Assembly (NCBI RefSeq): GCF_036226745.1
Contig: NZ_CP109013.1
Span: 7,626,001-7,690,000 of the forward strand
DNA: 64,000 nt
DNA from: Streptomyces sp. NBC_00683
GTDB taxonomy: Bacteria > Actinomycetota > Actinomycetes > Streptomycetales > Streptomycetaceae
Direction of reading: 5' to 3'
Positions 26,319 through 34,321 of the stretch are shown here, in pieces. A program made the position numbers and the translations under genes. Below the pieces are notes generated by a model that saw only the letters and a program-made list of their open reading frames with translations, was not told where the DNA came from and made no database searches. The first letter of the stretch is position 1; the number at the start of each line of letters is the position of its first letter.

Positions 26319-29237
26319 CTCCAGCTCCATCAGCGCCGAGTAGTACGTGCGGCCGGTCGCCCGGTCCATCCCGATCTCGCACATCCGGTTCGCCGACAGA
26401 TACGCGTCGTACTCCCGGGTGTTCACCTCGGCCGCCTCCTTGGCGGTCGCCGAGTCGGTGAGCTCCTTGTGCAGCATGCCGCGGTCGCCCGCGAACGCAC
26501 AGCAGCCCGCGTCGTCGGGGATGACGACGTCCTCCGCGCATGCCTCGGCGACCGCGCGCAGCTGTGCCACGTCTCCGAGATGCTCCATCGAGCAGGTGGG
26601 ATGCAGGACGGCCGAGCCCACCCTGCGGAACACGGTCAGCGAGGGAAGCAGTTCCTCGGCGGCCCAGACGAGCGAGTCGACGACAGTCAGCTCACCGTGC
26701 AGGTCCCGGTTGGCCTCGGTGAGATAGGGCACCACCTCGTGGGACATGCCGAGCGTGCACGAGGAGGCGTCGACGACCAGCGGCAGCCTGCCGCCCGCGG
26801 TCCAGCCCCAGGCCGCCTCCACGATGCGGTTGGCCATCACGGCGTTGGCCACGTCGTACCCCTTGGAGTGCCAGATCGTCGCGCAGCAGGTGCCCGCGAC
26901 GTCCTCGGGGATCCACACGGGCTTCGCGGCCCGGGCGGACAGGGAGACGACGGCTTCGGCGAGCGACGGCGATCCCTCGTCCTCGGGTCCGGCGAAGATG
27001 CGGTTCACACAGGCCGGGTAGTAGACGGCGTGCGCACCCGCCCGTGAGGTGGGAGGCATCCTCCGGCCGGCAGCCCCGGGAATCTGGGGCAGCCACTCCG
27101 GTACCAGATCGGGTCGAACGGCCTTGCGGGCCAGCCGGGTCACGGACTCGAGCAGACGGTCGCCGACCCGGTTCGAGACGGCGTCGGCCGCGGCGACCGC
27201 GAGCCGTGCCGAGACCTCCACCGCCTTGAAGTGCTTCGCCGTGAGAGCAGCGACGCGCTCCTCGCGCGGCGAGTGCCGGTGATGACGGAAATCCTTCATC
27301 ATCGCGCCGGTGTCGATGCCGACCGGGCAGGCCAGCTTGCACGTGGAGTCGCCCGCGCAGGTGTCCACGGCGTCGTACCCGTACGCGTCGAGGAGACCGG
27401 CCTCCACCGGGGAGCGGTCCGGCTGGCGCATCATCTCCCTGCGCAGGACGATGCGTTGACGGGGCGTGGTGGTCAGGTCCTCGCTGGGGCAGGTCGGTTC
27501 ACAGAAGCCGCACTCGATGCACGGATCAGCCACCGGCTCGACCTTGGGGATCGTCTTGAGCCCGCGCAGATGCGCCTTCGGGTCACGGTCCAGGACGATC
27601 CGGGGCGCCAGCACCCCGTCGGGGTCGATGATCTGCTTCGTACGCCACATCAGTTCCGTGGCCTTCGGGCCCCACTCCAGCTCCAGGAACGGCGCGATGT
27701 TGCGGCCCGTGGCGTGCTCCGCCTTCAGCGATCCGTCGAAACGGTCGACGACGAGCGAGCAGAAGCTGTCCATGAAAGCCGCGTACCGGTCGACGTCCGC
27801 GGATTCCGCGGCGTCGAAAGCGAGCAGGAAGTGCAGGTTCCCGTGCGCTGCATGGCCTGCGACGGCGGCGTCGAAGCCGTGGACCGCCTGGAGTTCCAGC
27901 AGGGCCTCGCAGGCCTCGGCGAGCCGGGACGGCGGCACCGCGAAGTCCTCCGTGATCAGCGTGGTGCCCGAGGGACGGGAGCCGCCGACGGCGGTGACGA
28001 ACGCCTTGCGGGCCTTCCAGTAGCCCGCGACCGTGGCGGCGTCCCGGGTGAACGCGTTGGTCACGGACACGGCCGGAGCGACGAGGTCGAGACCCGTGAC
28101 GACCGAGGCCGCAGCCTGCTCGTAGGTCTCCAGAACCGCCTCGTCCGGGGCGCGGAACTCCACCAGGAGCGCCGTCGTGTCCCTCGGCAGGGACGCCCAG
28201 TCCGAGGGAACGCCCTGGACGCGCACCGATGCACGCAGTGTGTTGCCGTCCATCAGCTCCACGGCGATCGCACCCGCCTCGTTGAACCGAGGCACGGCCG
28301 CCGCCGCCGCGGTGAGGGAAGGGAAGAACAGCAGCGCGGAGGAGACCAGGCGGTCCAGCGGCAGCGTGTCGAAGACGACCTCCGAGATGAAGCCGAAGGT
28401 GCCCTCGGAGCCGACCATCAGCCCGCGGAGGATCTCCACGGGGGTGGATCCGTCCAGGAACGCGTCGAGCCGGTATCCGTTGGTGTTCTTGATCTCGTAC
28501 TTGGCGCGGATCCGGGCGGTGAGCTGCTCGTCCGCCTCGATCTCCGCCTTGACGGCCAGCAGTTCTTCGCACAGGCGCGGCTCGGCGTGACGCAGCAGCT
28601 CGTCGGCGGCCGGTTCGGCCGTGTCGACCACGGTGCCGCTCGGCAGGACGAAGGTGAGGGAGGAGACCGTGCGGTACGAATTGCGGGTCGTGCCGGCGGT
28701 CATTCCCGAGGCGTTGTTCGCGACGACACCGCCGATGGTGCAGGCGATGGCGCTGGCGGGGTCGGGGCCCAGCAGCCTGCCGTGCCGGGCGAGCGTGGCG
28801 TTGGCCCGCATGACGGTGGTCCCCGGCCGGATCCGGGCCCGAGCCCCGTCGTCGAGGACTTCGATGCCTGTCCAGTGGTGGCGTACGTCGACCAGGATGT
28901 CCTCGCCCTGCGCCTGGCCGTTGAGGCTGGTGCCCGCGGCCCGGAAGACCACGTTGCGGCCCTTGCCGTGGGCGTAGGAGAGGATCGCCGAGATGTCGTC
29001 GATGTCCTTGGGGACCAGGACGACCTGCGGCAGGAAGCGGTAGGGGCTGGCATCGGAGGCGTACCGTACGAGGTCGGAGATCTTCCACAGCACCTTCTCC
29101 GCGCCGAGCAGGGCGGTCAGGTCGGCACGCAGCGGTGCGGGTGTGCCCGCGGCCTTCCAGCCCGGCACCCGGTCGGGGGACGGCGCCCGTGCCGTACCAG
29201 GGCGGAGGGCTTCCGGCTTCGGCTCCAGCAGCGGCAT
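26295..29237 (-). CDS. Flavin and Fe-S oxidoreductase, D-lactate/glycolate dehydrogenase type
   Basis: 980 residues with a fused architecture: FAD-binding domain of the VAO type (about 50-265, VVFRAAGTSLNGQAQGEDILVDV and VGSEGTFGFISEV), FAD-oxidase C-terminal domain (to about 525), a double 4Fe-4S module (CIECGFCEPTCP and CAGDSTCKLACPVG) and a C-terminal pair of CCG domains (GTCCATIWHSKG, AGCCAFAGDRG). Such proteins oxidise D-2-hydroxyacids, usually D-lactate, and feed the quinone pool. ATG 29237 has AGGAGACGCTG before it. It follows a MarR gene by 45 bases, so likely shares its control. Its last codons lie in a tandem repeat. The substrate is inferred. Confidence 0.9.
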   Translation of the reverse strand: MPLLEPKPEALRPGTARAPSPDRVPGWKAAGTPAPLRADLTALLGAEKVLWKISDLVRYASDASPYRFLPQVVLVPKDIDDISAILSYAHGKGRNVVFRAAGTSLNGQAQGEDILVDVRHHWTGIEVLDDGARARIRPGTTVMRANATLARHGRLLGPDPASAIACTIGGVVANNASGMTAGTTRNSYRTVSSLTFVLPSGTVVDTAEPAADELLRHAEPRLCEELLAVKAEIEADEQLTARIRAKYEIKNTNGYRLDAFLDGSTPVEILRGLMVGSEGTFGFISEVVFDTLPLDRLVSSALLFFPSLTAAAAAVPRFNEAGAIAVELMDGNTLRASVRVQGVPSDWASLPRDTTALLVEFRAPDEAVLETYEQAAASVVTGLDLVAPAVSVTNAFTRDAATVAGYWKARKAFVTAVGGSRPSGTTLITEDFAVPPSRLAEACEALLELQAVHGFDAAVAGHAAHGNLHFLLAFDAAESADVDRYAAFMDSFCSLVVDRFDGSLKAEHATGRNIAPFLELEWGPKATELMWRTKQIIDPDGVLAPRIVLDRDPKAHLRGLKTIPKVEPVADPCIECGFCEPTCPSEDLTTTPRQRIVLRREMMRQPDRSPVEAGLLDAYGYDAVDTCAGDSTCKLACPVGIDTGAMMKDFRHHRHSPREERVAALTAKHFKAVEVSARLAVAAADAVSNRVGDRLLESVTRLARKAVRPDLVPEWLPQIPGAAGRRMPPTSRAGAHAVYYPACVNRIFAGPEDEGSPSLAEAVVSLSARAAKPVWIPEDVAGTCCATIWHSKGYDVANAVMANRIVEAAWGWTAGGRLPLVVDASSCTLGMSHEVVPYLTEANRDLHGELTVVDSLVWAAEELLPSLTVFRRVGSAVLHPTCSMEHLGDVAQLRAVAEACAEDVVIPDDAGCCAFAGDRGMLHKELTDSATAKEAAEVNTREYDAYLSANRMCEIGMDRATGRTYYSALMELERATRPVL

Positions 29238-29282
29238 CTCAGCGTCTCCTCGACGACACGGTGCGGTGCCCCGCACCGCGCC

Positions 29283-29729
29283 TCAGCAGCGGCGGCGCTC
29301 CGGCATCCCGTCCACCAGAGCGGTCAGCAGCCCGCCGAGCACCTCGCGCTGCTCGGCGGTCAATGGAGCCAGGATCTCCTCTGCGGCGGCCTTCCGCGCG
29401 TTGCGCAGCGAGCGGAGCGTGGCCCTGCCCTCCTCGGTGATCTCGATGCGGACCACCCGGCGGTTGGTCGGGTCCGGCGCACGGCGCACCCGGGCATTGG
29501 CCTCCAGTCCGTCCACCAGTGTGGTGACCGCACGCGGGACGACGTCGAGGCGCTGGGCGAGATCGGCCATCCGGGGCGGATCCTCGTAGTGCGCGACCGT
29601 GCGCAGCAGCCGGAACTGCGCCGGAGTGATGTCGATCGGCTCCAGCTGGCGGCTCTGGATGCGCTGGAGTCTGCGGGTGAGACGCAGCAGCTGTTCGGCC
29701 AGAAGACCGTCGGGATCGGGGGAGTCCAT
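29283..29729 (-). CDS. MarR-family regulator
   Basis: 148 residues with the winged helix pattern: ITPAQFRLLRTVAHYEDPPRMADLAQRLDVVPRAVTTLVDGLEANARVRRAPDPTNRRVVRIEITEEG, abbreviated as recognition helix around PRAVTTLVDGL and wing at DPTNRRVVRI. Placed between the oxidoreductase gene (same strand, 45 bases on) and an ABC exporter gene (divergent). MarR/exporter divergons typically are drug- or phenolic-induced. Two dyads in the intergenic region are the likely operators. Effector unknown. Confidence 0.9.
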   Translation of the reverse strand: MDSPDPDGLLAEQLLRLTRRLQRIQSRQLEPIDITPAQFRLLRTVAHYEDPPRMADLAQRLDVVPRAVTTLVDGLEANARVRRAPDPTNRRVVRIEITEEGRATLRSLRNARKAAAEEILAPLTAEQREVLGGLLTALVDGMPERRRC

Positions 29730-29733
29730 GAGG

Positions 29734-29776
29734 GAACAATATCAGGACCTTGTTCATTGTGAATAGAGGTAACAAT
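29734..29776. promoter_or_regulatory. Candidate MarR operators in the MarR/ABC intergenic region
   Basis: GAACAA (29734-29739) and TTGTTC (29750-29755) form a perfect dyad with a 10-base spacer, starting five bases before the MarR start codon. ATTGT (29756-29760) and ACAAT (29772-29776) form a second dyad. The A/T-richness is strong for this genome. Binding is inferred. Confidence 0.5.
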
Positions 29777-29866
29777 GAGCTAGGCTCCGTAAAGTCGAAA
29801 TTCCGCACATCCTCCGCCGCACGCCTCCACCCGGGGCCTGCCGGCCACACGCTCTCGAAGGAGCAC

Positions 29867-31672
29867 ATGAAACCCGACGAACCCACGTGGACACCCCCTG
29901 CCGGTGATGCCCAGCAGCCGCCCGCCGAGCTGCGCCGCATCTTCCGCCTCTTCCGCCCCTACCGCGGCAGGCTCGCGATCGTGGGGCTGCTGGTCGGCGC
30001 CTCGTCACTGGTGTCGGTCGCCACCCCGTTCCTGCTCCGCGAGATCCTGGACACCGCGATCCCTCAGGGGCGTACGGGACTGCTCACGCTGCTCGCGCTC
30101 GGCATGATCCTCACCGCCGTGATGACCAGCGTCTTCGGCGTCCTGCAGACCCTGATCTCCACGACGGTCGGCCAGCGCGTCATGCACGACCTGCGCACCG
30201 CCGTCTACACCCAGCTGCAGCGGATGCCGCTCGCCTTCTTCACCAGGACCCGCACGGGCGAGGTCCAGTCCCGCATCGCCAACGACATCGGCGGGATGCA
30301 GGCGACGGTCACCTCCACCGCGACCTCACTCGTCTCCAACCTCACCGCCGTCATCGCCACCGTGGTCGCCATGCTGGCGCTGGACTGGCGGCTCACCGTC
30401 GTCTCGCTGCTCCTGCTGCCCGTATTCGTCTGGATCAGCCGCCGCGTCGGCCGTGAGCGCAAGAAGATCACCACCCAGCGCCAGAAGCAGATGGCGGCGA
30501 TGGCGGCCACGGTCACCGAGTCGCTCTCGGTCAGCGGCATCCTGCTCGGCCGCACCATGGGCCGCTCGGACTCCCTCACCAAGGGCTTCGCCGAGGAGTC
30601 GGAGCGACTGGTCGACCTCGAAGTGCGCTCCAACATGGCCGGGCGGTGGCGGATGTCGACGATCGGCATCGTCATGGCCGCCATGCCCGCCGTCATCTAC
30701 TGGGCGGCCGGCCTCACCCTCCAGTCGGGTGCCACGGCTGTCTCCATCGGCACGCTGGTCGCCTTCGTCTCGCTGCAGCAGGGTCTGTTCCGGCCGGCAG
30801 TGAGCCTGCTCTCCACCGGCGTACAGATGCAGACATCCCTCGCCCTTTTCCAGCGGATCTTCGAGTACCTCGATCTCGACGTGGACATCACCGAGCCCGA
30901 GAAGCCCGTCCGGCTGGAGAAGATCCGGGGCGAGGTCGCTTTCGAGAACGTCACCTTCAGCTACGACGAGAAGAGCGGCCCGACGCTGACCAGCATCGAC
31001 GTGACCGTGCCCGCCGGCCGCAGTCTGGCCGTCGTCGGTCCCACCGGATCGGGCAAGTCGACGCTCAGCTATCTGGTGCCGCGGCTGTACGACGTCACCG
31101 GCGGCCGGGTCACCATCGACGGGGTCGATGTCAGGGACCTGGACTTCGACACGCTCGCCAGGGCCGTCGGCGTGGTCTCCCAGGAGACCTATCTCTTCCA
31201 CGCCTCCGTTGCCGAGAACCTTCGCTTCGCCAAGCCGGACGCCACCGAGGAGGAGATCGAAGCAGCGGCCCGCGCCGCGCAGATCCACGACCACATCGCA
31301 TCGCTGCCCGACGGCTACGACACGCTCGTCGGCGAGCGGGGGTACCGCTTCTCGGGCGGTGAGAAACAGCGTCTGGCCATCGCCCGCACGATTCTCCGTG
31401 ACCCGCCCGTGCTGATCCTCGACGAGGCGACCAGCGCCCTCGACACCCGTACGGAACATGCGGTGCAGCAAGCCATCGACGCGCTGTCGAAGGGCCGCAC
31501 CACCCTCACCATCGCGCACCGTCTCTCCACCGTCAGGGACGCGGACCAGATCGTCGTCCTGGACGGCGGGCAGGCAGCCGAGCGCGGTACGCACGCGGAG
31601 CTGCTGGAGAGGGACGGCCGGTACGCGGCCCTCATCCGCCGCGACGGCGACCTCGCCCCGGCGGCCACATGA
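29867..31672 (+). CDS. ABC exporter half-transporter (MsbA/multidrug type)
   Basis: 601 residues. Six-helix exporter domain about 25-320 (FRPYRGRLAIVGLLVGASSLVSVATPFLLREIL and onward), ATPase domain with Walker A GPTGSGKST, signature FSGGEKQRL, Walker B LILDEATSALD and H-loop IAHRLST; all motifs are intact, so a homodimer could work. AAGGAG lies five bases before ATG 29867. Divergent from the MarR gene, which suggests induction by the exported compound. Confidence 0.92.
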   Translation: MKPDEPTWTPPAGDAQQPPAELRRIFRLFRPYRGRLAIVGLLVGASSLVSVATPFLLREILDTAIPQGRTGLLTLLALGMILTAVMTSVFGVLQTLISTTVGQRVMHDLRTAVYTQLQRMPLAFFTRTRTGEVQSRIANDIGGMQATVTSTATSLVSNLTAVIATVVAMLALDWRLTVVSLLLLPVFVWISRRVGRERKKITTQRQKQMAAMAATVTESLSVSGILLGRTMGRSDSLTKGFAEESERLVDLEVRSNMAGRWRMSTIGIVMAAMPAVIYWAAGLTLQSGATAVSIGTLVAFVSLQQGLFRPAVSLLSTGVQMQTSLALFQRIFEYLDLDVDITEPEKPVRLEKIRGEVAFENVTFSYDEKSGPTLTSIDVTVPAGRSLAVVGPTGSGKSTLSYLVPRLYDVTGGRVTIDGVDVRDLDFDTLARAVGVVSQETYLFHASVAENLRFAKPDATEEEIEAAARAAQIHDHIASLPDGYDTLVGERGYRFSGGEKQRLAIARTILRDPPVLILDEATSALDTRTEHAVQQAIDALSKGRTTLTIAHRLSTVRDADQIVVLDGGQAAERGTHAELLERDGRYAALIRRDGDLAPAAT

Positions 31673-31723
31673 GGCGCGACCGCGCCTGCGCGCCGGGTGC
31701 TCCGTACGGCATGATCGCCGTCC

Positions 31724-32341
31724 ATGAGAGCTCTGCTCGGGGTGGAACTCCCCGGATACCGGCCCGTGGACAACGACGCCTGGGCGAATGACAACGGCGA
31801 TGTGCTGTCGCTGCACTATTTCGGTCTGCCGCCGGACCTTCCTGCCGCACTGGAAGACGGCCCGACCCTGCGCAACACGCTCACGCACTGGACCGCGCAA
31901 GCGGGCGGCGGGCTCATAGAGGCCTCGGTGAAGAAGCTGGGCGGGCTGCCTGCGCTGCGTCAGATACTCAAGGTGCCGCTGCCCCAACAGGCCCACGGAC
32001 AGGTGTTCATCGGCAGCTTCACGGTGCCGCGGGCCGGATGCAGCACGGTGGTGAAGATCCAGGCCCCCGAGCGCGGTATGACAGGCATGCGGGAAGCCGT
32101 CGTCCTCGCCAAGCTCGGCCCCGACCAGTACTTCCGGCCGCACCCCTATGCCCCCGAGGTCCAGGGCGGCCTCCCCTTCCACGCGGCGGACCACGCCAGG
32201 TGGGACGCGGAATTCCCGGACCACCCGCTGACCAGGGTCCGGCGGACACTCGACGCGCTGGTCGAGGCGGTCACCGTGGACCCCGGATTTGCCGCGCTGG
32301 CGCCGTTCGCGGGCCCTGTCGAACCTGCCCCCCGCGGCTGA
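31724..32341 (+). CDS. Conserved-looking protein of unknown function
   Basis: 205 residues, normal high-GC codon use, no signal peptide, no membrane segment. I do not recognise a family. Features seen: a segment SFTVPRAGCSTVVKIQAPERGMTGMREAVVLAKLG, then YFRPHPYAPEVQGGLPFHAADHARWDAEFPDHPLTRVRRTLDAL, with several His, Asp and Arg that look conserved-type. Starts 51 bases after the ABC gene on the same strand, so it may be co-transcribed. It ends just before a strong bidirectional hairpin. Presence as a real gene is fairly sure from coding statistics and placement. Confidence 0.75.
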   Translation: MRALLGVELPGYRPVDNDAWANDNGDVLSLHYFGLPPDLPAALEDGPTLRNTLTHWTAQAGGGLIEASVKKLGGLPALRQILKVPLPQQAHGQVFIGSFTVPRAGCSTVVKIQAPERGMTGMREAVVLAKLGPDQYFRPHPYAPEVQGGLPFHAADHARWDAEFPDHPLTRVRRTLDALVEAVTVDPGFAALAPFAGPVEPAPRG

Positions 32342-32358
32342 CGAGCCGCGTAACACGG

Positions 32359-32398
32359 CGGCGCCGCCGCTCCCGTGGGACGGGGAGCGGCGGCGCCG
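32359..32398. terminator. Strong bidirectional hairpin
   Basis: CGGCGCCGCCGCTCCC (32359-32374) pairs perfectly over 16 bp with 32383-32398 around an 8-base loop. It sits 17 bases after the 205-residue gene on one strand and 12 bases after the candidate 19-residue peptide on the other. Confidence 0.85.
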
Positions 32399-32410
32399 GT
32401 CGAGCAACGG

Positions 32411-32470
32411 TCAGACGAGCCAACCCACGAAGTGGACGACGCCGGCAAGCAGGTTGGTGAGGAAGTTCAT
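32411..32470 (-). CDS. Candidate 19-residue hydrophobic membrane peptide
   Basis: Complete tiny reading frame: MNFLTNLLAGVVHFVGWLV then TGA. It has an AAGGAG with nine bases to the ATG, almost entirely G/C-ending codons, and a 16-bp-stem terminator starting 12 bases after the stop. The peptide is one hydrophobic span with a single His and Trp and no charged residue except His. Size and character resemble membrane peptides such as type I toxin peptides (Ibs/Fst-like), but there is no sequence identity I can claim. Alternatives: a small regulatory membrane peptide or a leader peptide. Upstream 32471-32653 has no other gene. Confidence 0.55.
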   Translation of the reverse strand: MNFLTNLLAGVVHFVGWLV

Positions 32471-32604
32471 TCGGTGCTTCTCCTTGTGCGTGGTGCATCG
32501 GTGGGACTGCGCAGTCGCGGTCTGCAGCCCGTTGCTTGCGCCCTGTAATCATCAGGCTGCGCACCGGAGTTGATCGACAAAAATTGACACGATCACACGT
32601 TCTG

Positions 32605-32628
32605 ACGAACACCCGATCCCCTGTTCGT
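32605..32628. promoter_or_regulatory. Dyad between the monooxygenase gene and the small peptide
   Basis: ACGAACA (32605-32611) and TGTTCGT (32622-32628) are perfect 7-bp inverted arms with a 10-base spacer. It lies 26 bases past the end of the monooxygenase and about 135 bases upstream of the small peptide start. It might be an operator for the peptide or a weak terminator; it does not match the GAAC-N4-GTTC LexA box. Confidence 0.35.
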
Positions 32629-32653
32629 GTGTTCTGTTGCGCTCGGTGTGAGG

Positions 32654-33754
32654 TCAGGCGGAGACACCCTGCGCGGCGGGCGCAACGCTGCCGGTCCTCT
32701 CCAGCAGACGGGTGATCGAACGGGCCGCAGCCCGTCCCGCCCGGTTGGCCCCGATCGTGCTGGCCGACGGCCCGTACCCGACGAGATGGACGCGCTCGTC
32801 CCGTACCGCCCGGGTGTCCTCGACGCGTATGCCGCCGCCCGGCTCGCGCAGCTTCAGCGGGGCCAAATGATCGACTGCGGCCCGGAACCCGGTGGCCCAC
32901 AGAATCGCATCGGCCTCGACCGTCCGACCGTCGGCCCAGGTCACCCCGTTCGGGGTGATCCGCTCGAACATGGGAAGCCGGTCGAGAACCCCCTCCTCGC
33001 GCGCGCGTCTGACAGCGTCGGTCAGCGGCAGTCCGGTCACGCTCACCACGCTCTGCGGCGGAAGCCCGAGCCGTACGCGCTCCTCCACCATGGCCACGGC
33101 GGCCCGCCCCTGCTCCTCGCCGAACGGCCCCTCCCGGAACACCGGAGGCCGACGCGTCACCCAGTACGTCGCGGCCGCCACCTCGGCGATCTCCATCAGA
33201 TGCTGGGTCCCGGAGGCCCCGCCACCGACCACGATCACCCGCTGTCCGGCGAACTCCGCCGGCCCCGGATAGTCGGCAGTGTGCAACTGCCGCCCCCGGA
33301 AGGTCTCCTGGCCCGGATAGCGCGGCCAGAACGGCCGGTCCCAGGTCCCCGTCGCATTGATCAGGGCACGCGTGGCATAGGTGCCCTCGGACGTCTCGAC
33401 AACCAGTCGGCCGTCCTCTCCCGTGCTTCCTTCGCGCACGGCGTTCACCTCGACGGGGCGGTGCACCCGCAGGCCGAAGCGGTGTTCGTACGCGTCGAAG
33501 TACGCACCGATCACCTCGGACGAAGGACGCCCGTCGTCGGCACCCGTCAGCTCCATGCCGGGCAGGGAATGCATGCCGTGGACCTTGCCGTAGGTGAGCG
33601 ACGGCCAGCGGAACTGCCAGGCACCCCCGGGCCGCGGGGCGTGGTCGAGTACGACGAAGTCCCGGTCGGGCTCGAGGCCGGCGCGCCGCAGATGGTACGC
33701 AGCGGATAGCCCCGCCTGCCCGGCGCCGATCACGACCACGTCCAGCTCGCGCAT
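32654..33754 (-). CDS. NAD(P)/FAD-dependent monooxygenase-like oxidoreductase
   Basis: 366 residues. FAD dinucleotide fold VVVIGAGQAGLSAAYHLRR at the N-terminus, then a second Rossmann fold VIVVGGGASGTQHLMEIAEV (about 165-184) for NADPH, and ATGFRAAVDHL near 300, the pattern of flavin-containing monooxygenases of the CzcO/YUCCA-like group. ATG 33754 fits the FAD fold directly; a GTG at 33769 is also in frame but the AAGGG abuts it too closely. Substrate unknown. Divergent from yjbQ. Confidence 0.87.
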   Translation of the reverse strand: MRELDVVVIGAGQAGLSAAYHLRRAGLEPDRDFVVLDHAPRPGGAWQFRWPSLTYGKVHGMHSLPGMELTGADDGRPSSEVIGAYFDAYEHRFGLRVHRPVEVNAVREGSTGEDGRLVVETSEGTYATRALINATGTWDRPFWPRYPGQETFRGRQLHTADYPGPAEFAGQRVIVVGGGASGTQHLMEIAEVAAATYWVTRRPPVFREGPFGEEQGRAAVAMVEERVRLGLPPQSVVSVTGLPLTDAVRRAREEGVLDRLPMFERITPNGVTWADGRTVEADAILWATGFRAAVDHLAPLKLREPGGGIRVEDTRAVRDERVHLVGYGPSASTIGANRAGRAAARSITRLLERTGSVAPAAQGVSA

Positions 33755-33853
33755 CCCGAAGTTGTTCACCCTTCTACCAACCGGGGAGGGCTCCCGGATC
33801 TTCCCGGATCCTCAGGGGGCGCGACCACCTGTCGCCGGCGCCAGAATGGAGCC

Positions 33854-34276
33854 ATGCCCGACTCCTTCGCCACCCACCTGCTGAGCATCGCCACCGGACG
33901 GACCGAGACGGTCACGGACCTGACCGCGGACTGCGAACAGTTCCTCGCCCGTGTGGCCCAGGGCAGGGACGGCCTGCTCAACGTCTTCGTCCCTCACGCG
34001 ACCGCCGGAATCGCGGTCCTGGAGACCGGAGCGGGAAGCGACGAGGACCTCCTCGCGGCCCTGCAGACCCTGCTACCCGCAGACGACCGTTGGCGCCACC
34101 GCCACGGAAGCCCCGGCCACGGCCGCGACCACGTGCTCCCCGCCCTCGTACCGCCGCACGCGACTCTGCCGGTGATCGGGGGACGGCTGGAGCTCGGGAC
34201 ATGGCAGTCGGTCTGCCTGGTCGACACGAACGTCGACAATGCTGACCGCAACGTCCGGTTGAGCTTCTTCGGATAG
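33854..34276 (+). CDS. YjbQ-family protein
   Basis: 140 residues, the complete length of the UPF0047/YjbQ family. Signature parts: NVFVPHATAGIAVLE (with the conserved His), GRDHVLPALVPPHATLPVIGGRLELGTWQSVCLVDTN. Members show weak thiamine-phosphate synthase activity in E. coli genetics; the true role is unclear. Single gene between divergent monooxygenase and convergent DUF6357-like gene. Confidence 0.9.
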   Translation: MPDSFATHLLSIATGRTETVTDLTADCEQFLARVAQGRDGLLNVFVPHATAGIAVLETGAGSDEDLLAALQTLLPADDRWRHRHGSPGHGRDHVLPALVPPHATLPVIGGRLELGTWQSVCLVDTNVDNADRNVRLSFFG

Positions 34277-34321
34277 GACGTCGCTGCGGTGGGACTGCAG
34301 AGGGGAGTCCGGCCGCTCCGA

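Noticed and set aside
25698..27047. Long plus-strand frame antisense to GH109 and the oxidoreductase
   Set aside because: It is made of the antisense of two real genes joined through the tandem repeat; composition is repetitive and not protein-like.
32601..32628. LexA (SOS) box
   Set aside because: The half-sites are GTTC-TGAC-GAAC and ACGAACA-N10-TGTTCGT, not the actinobacterial GAAC-N4-GTTC order.
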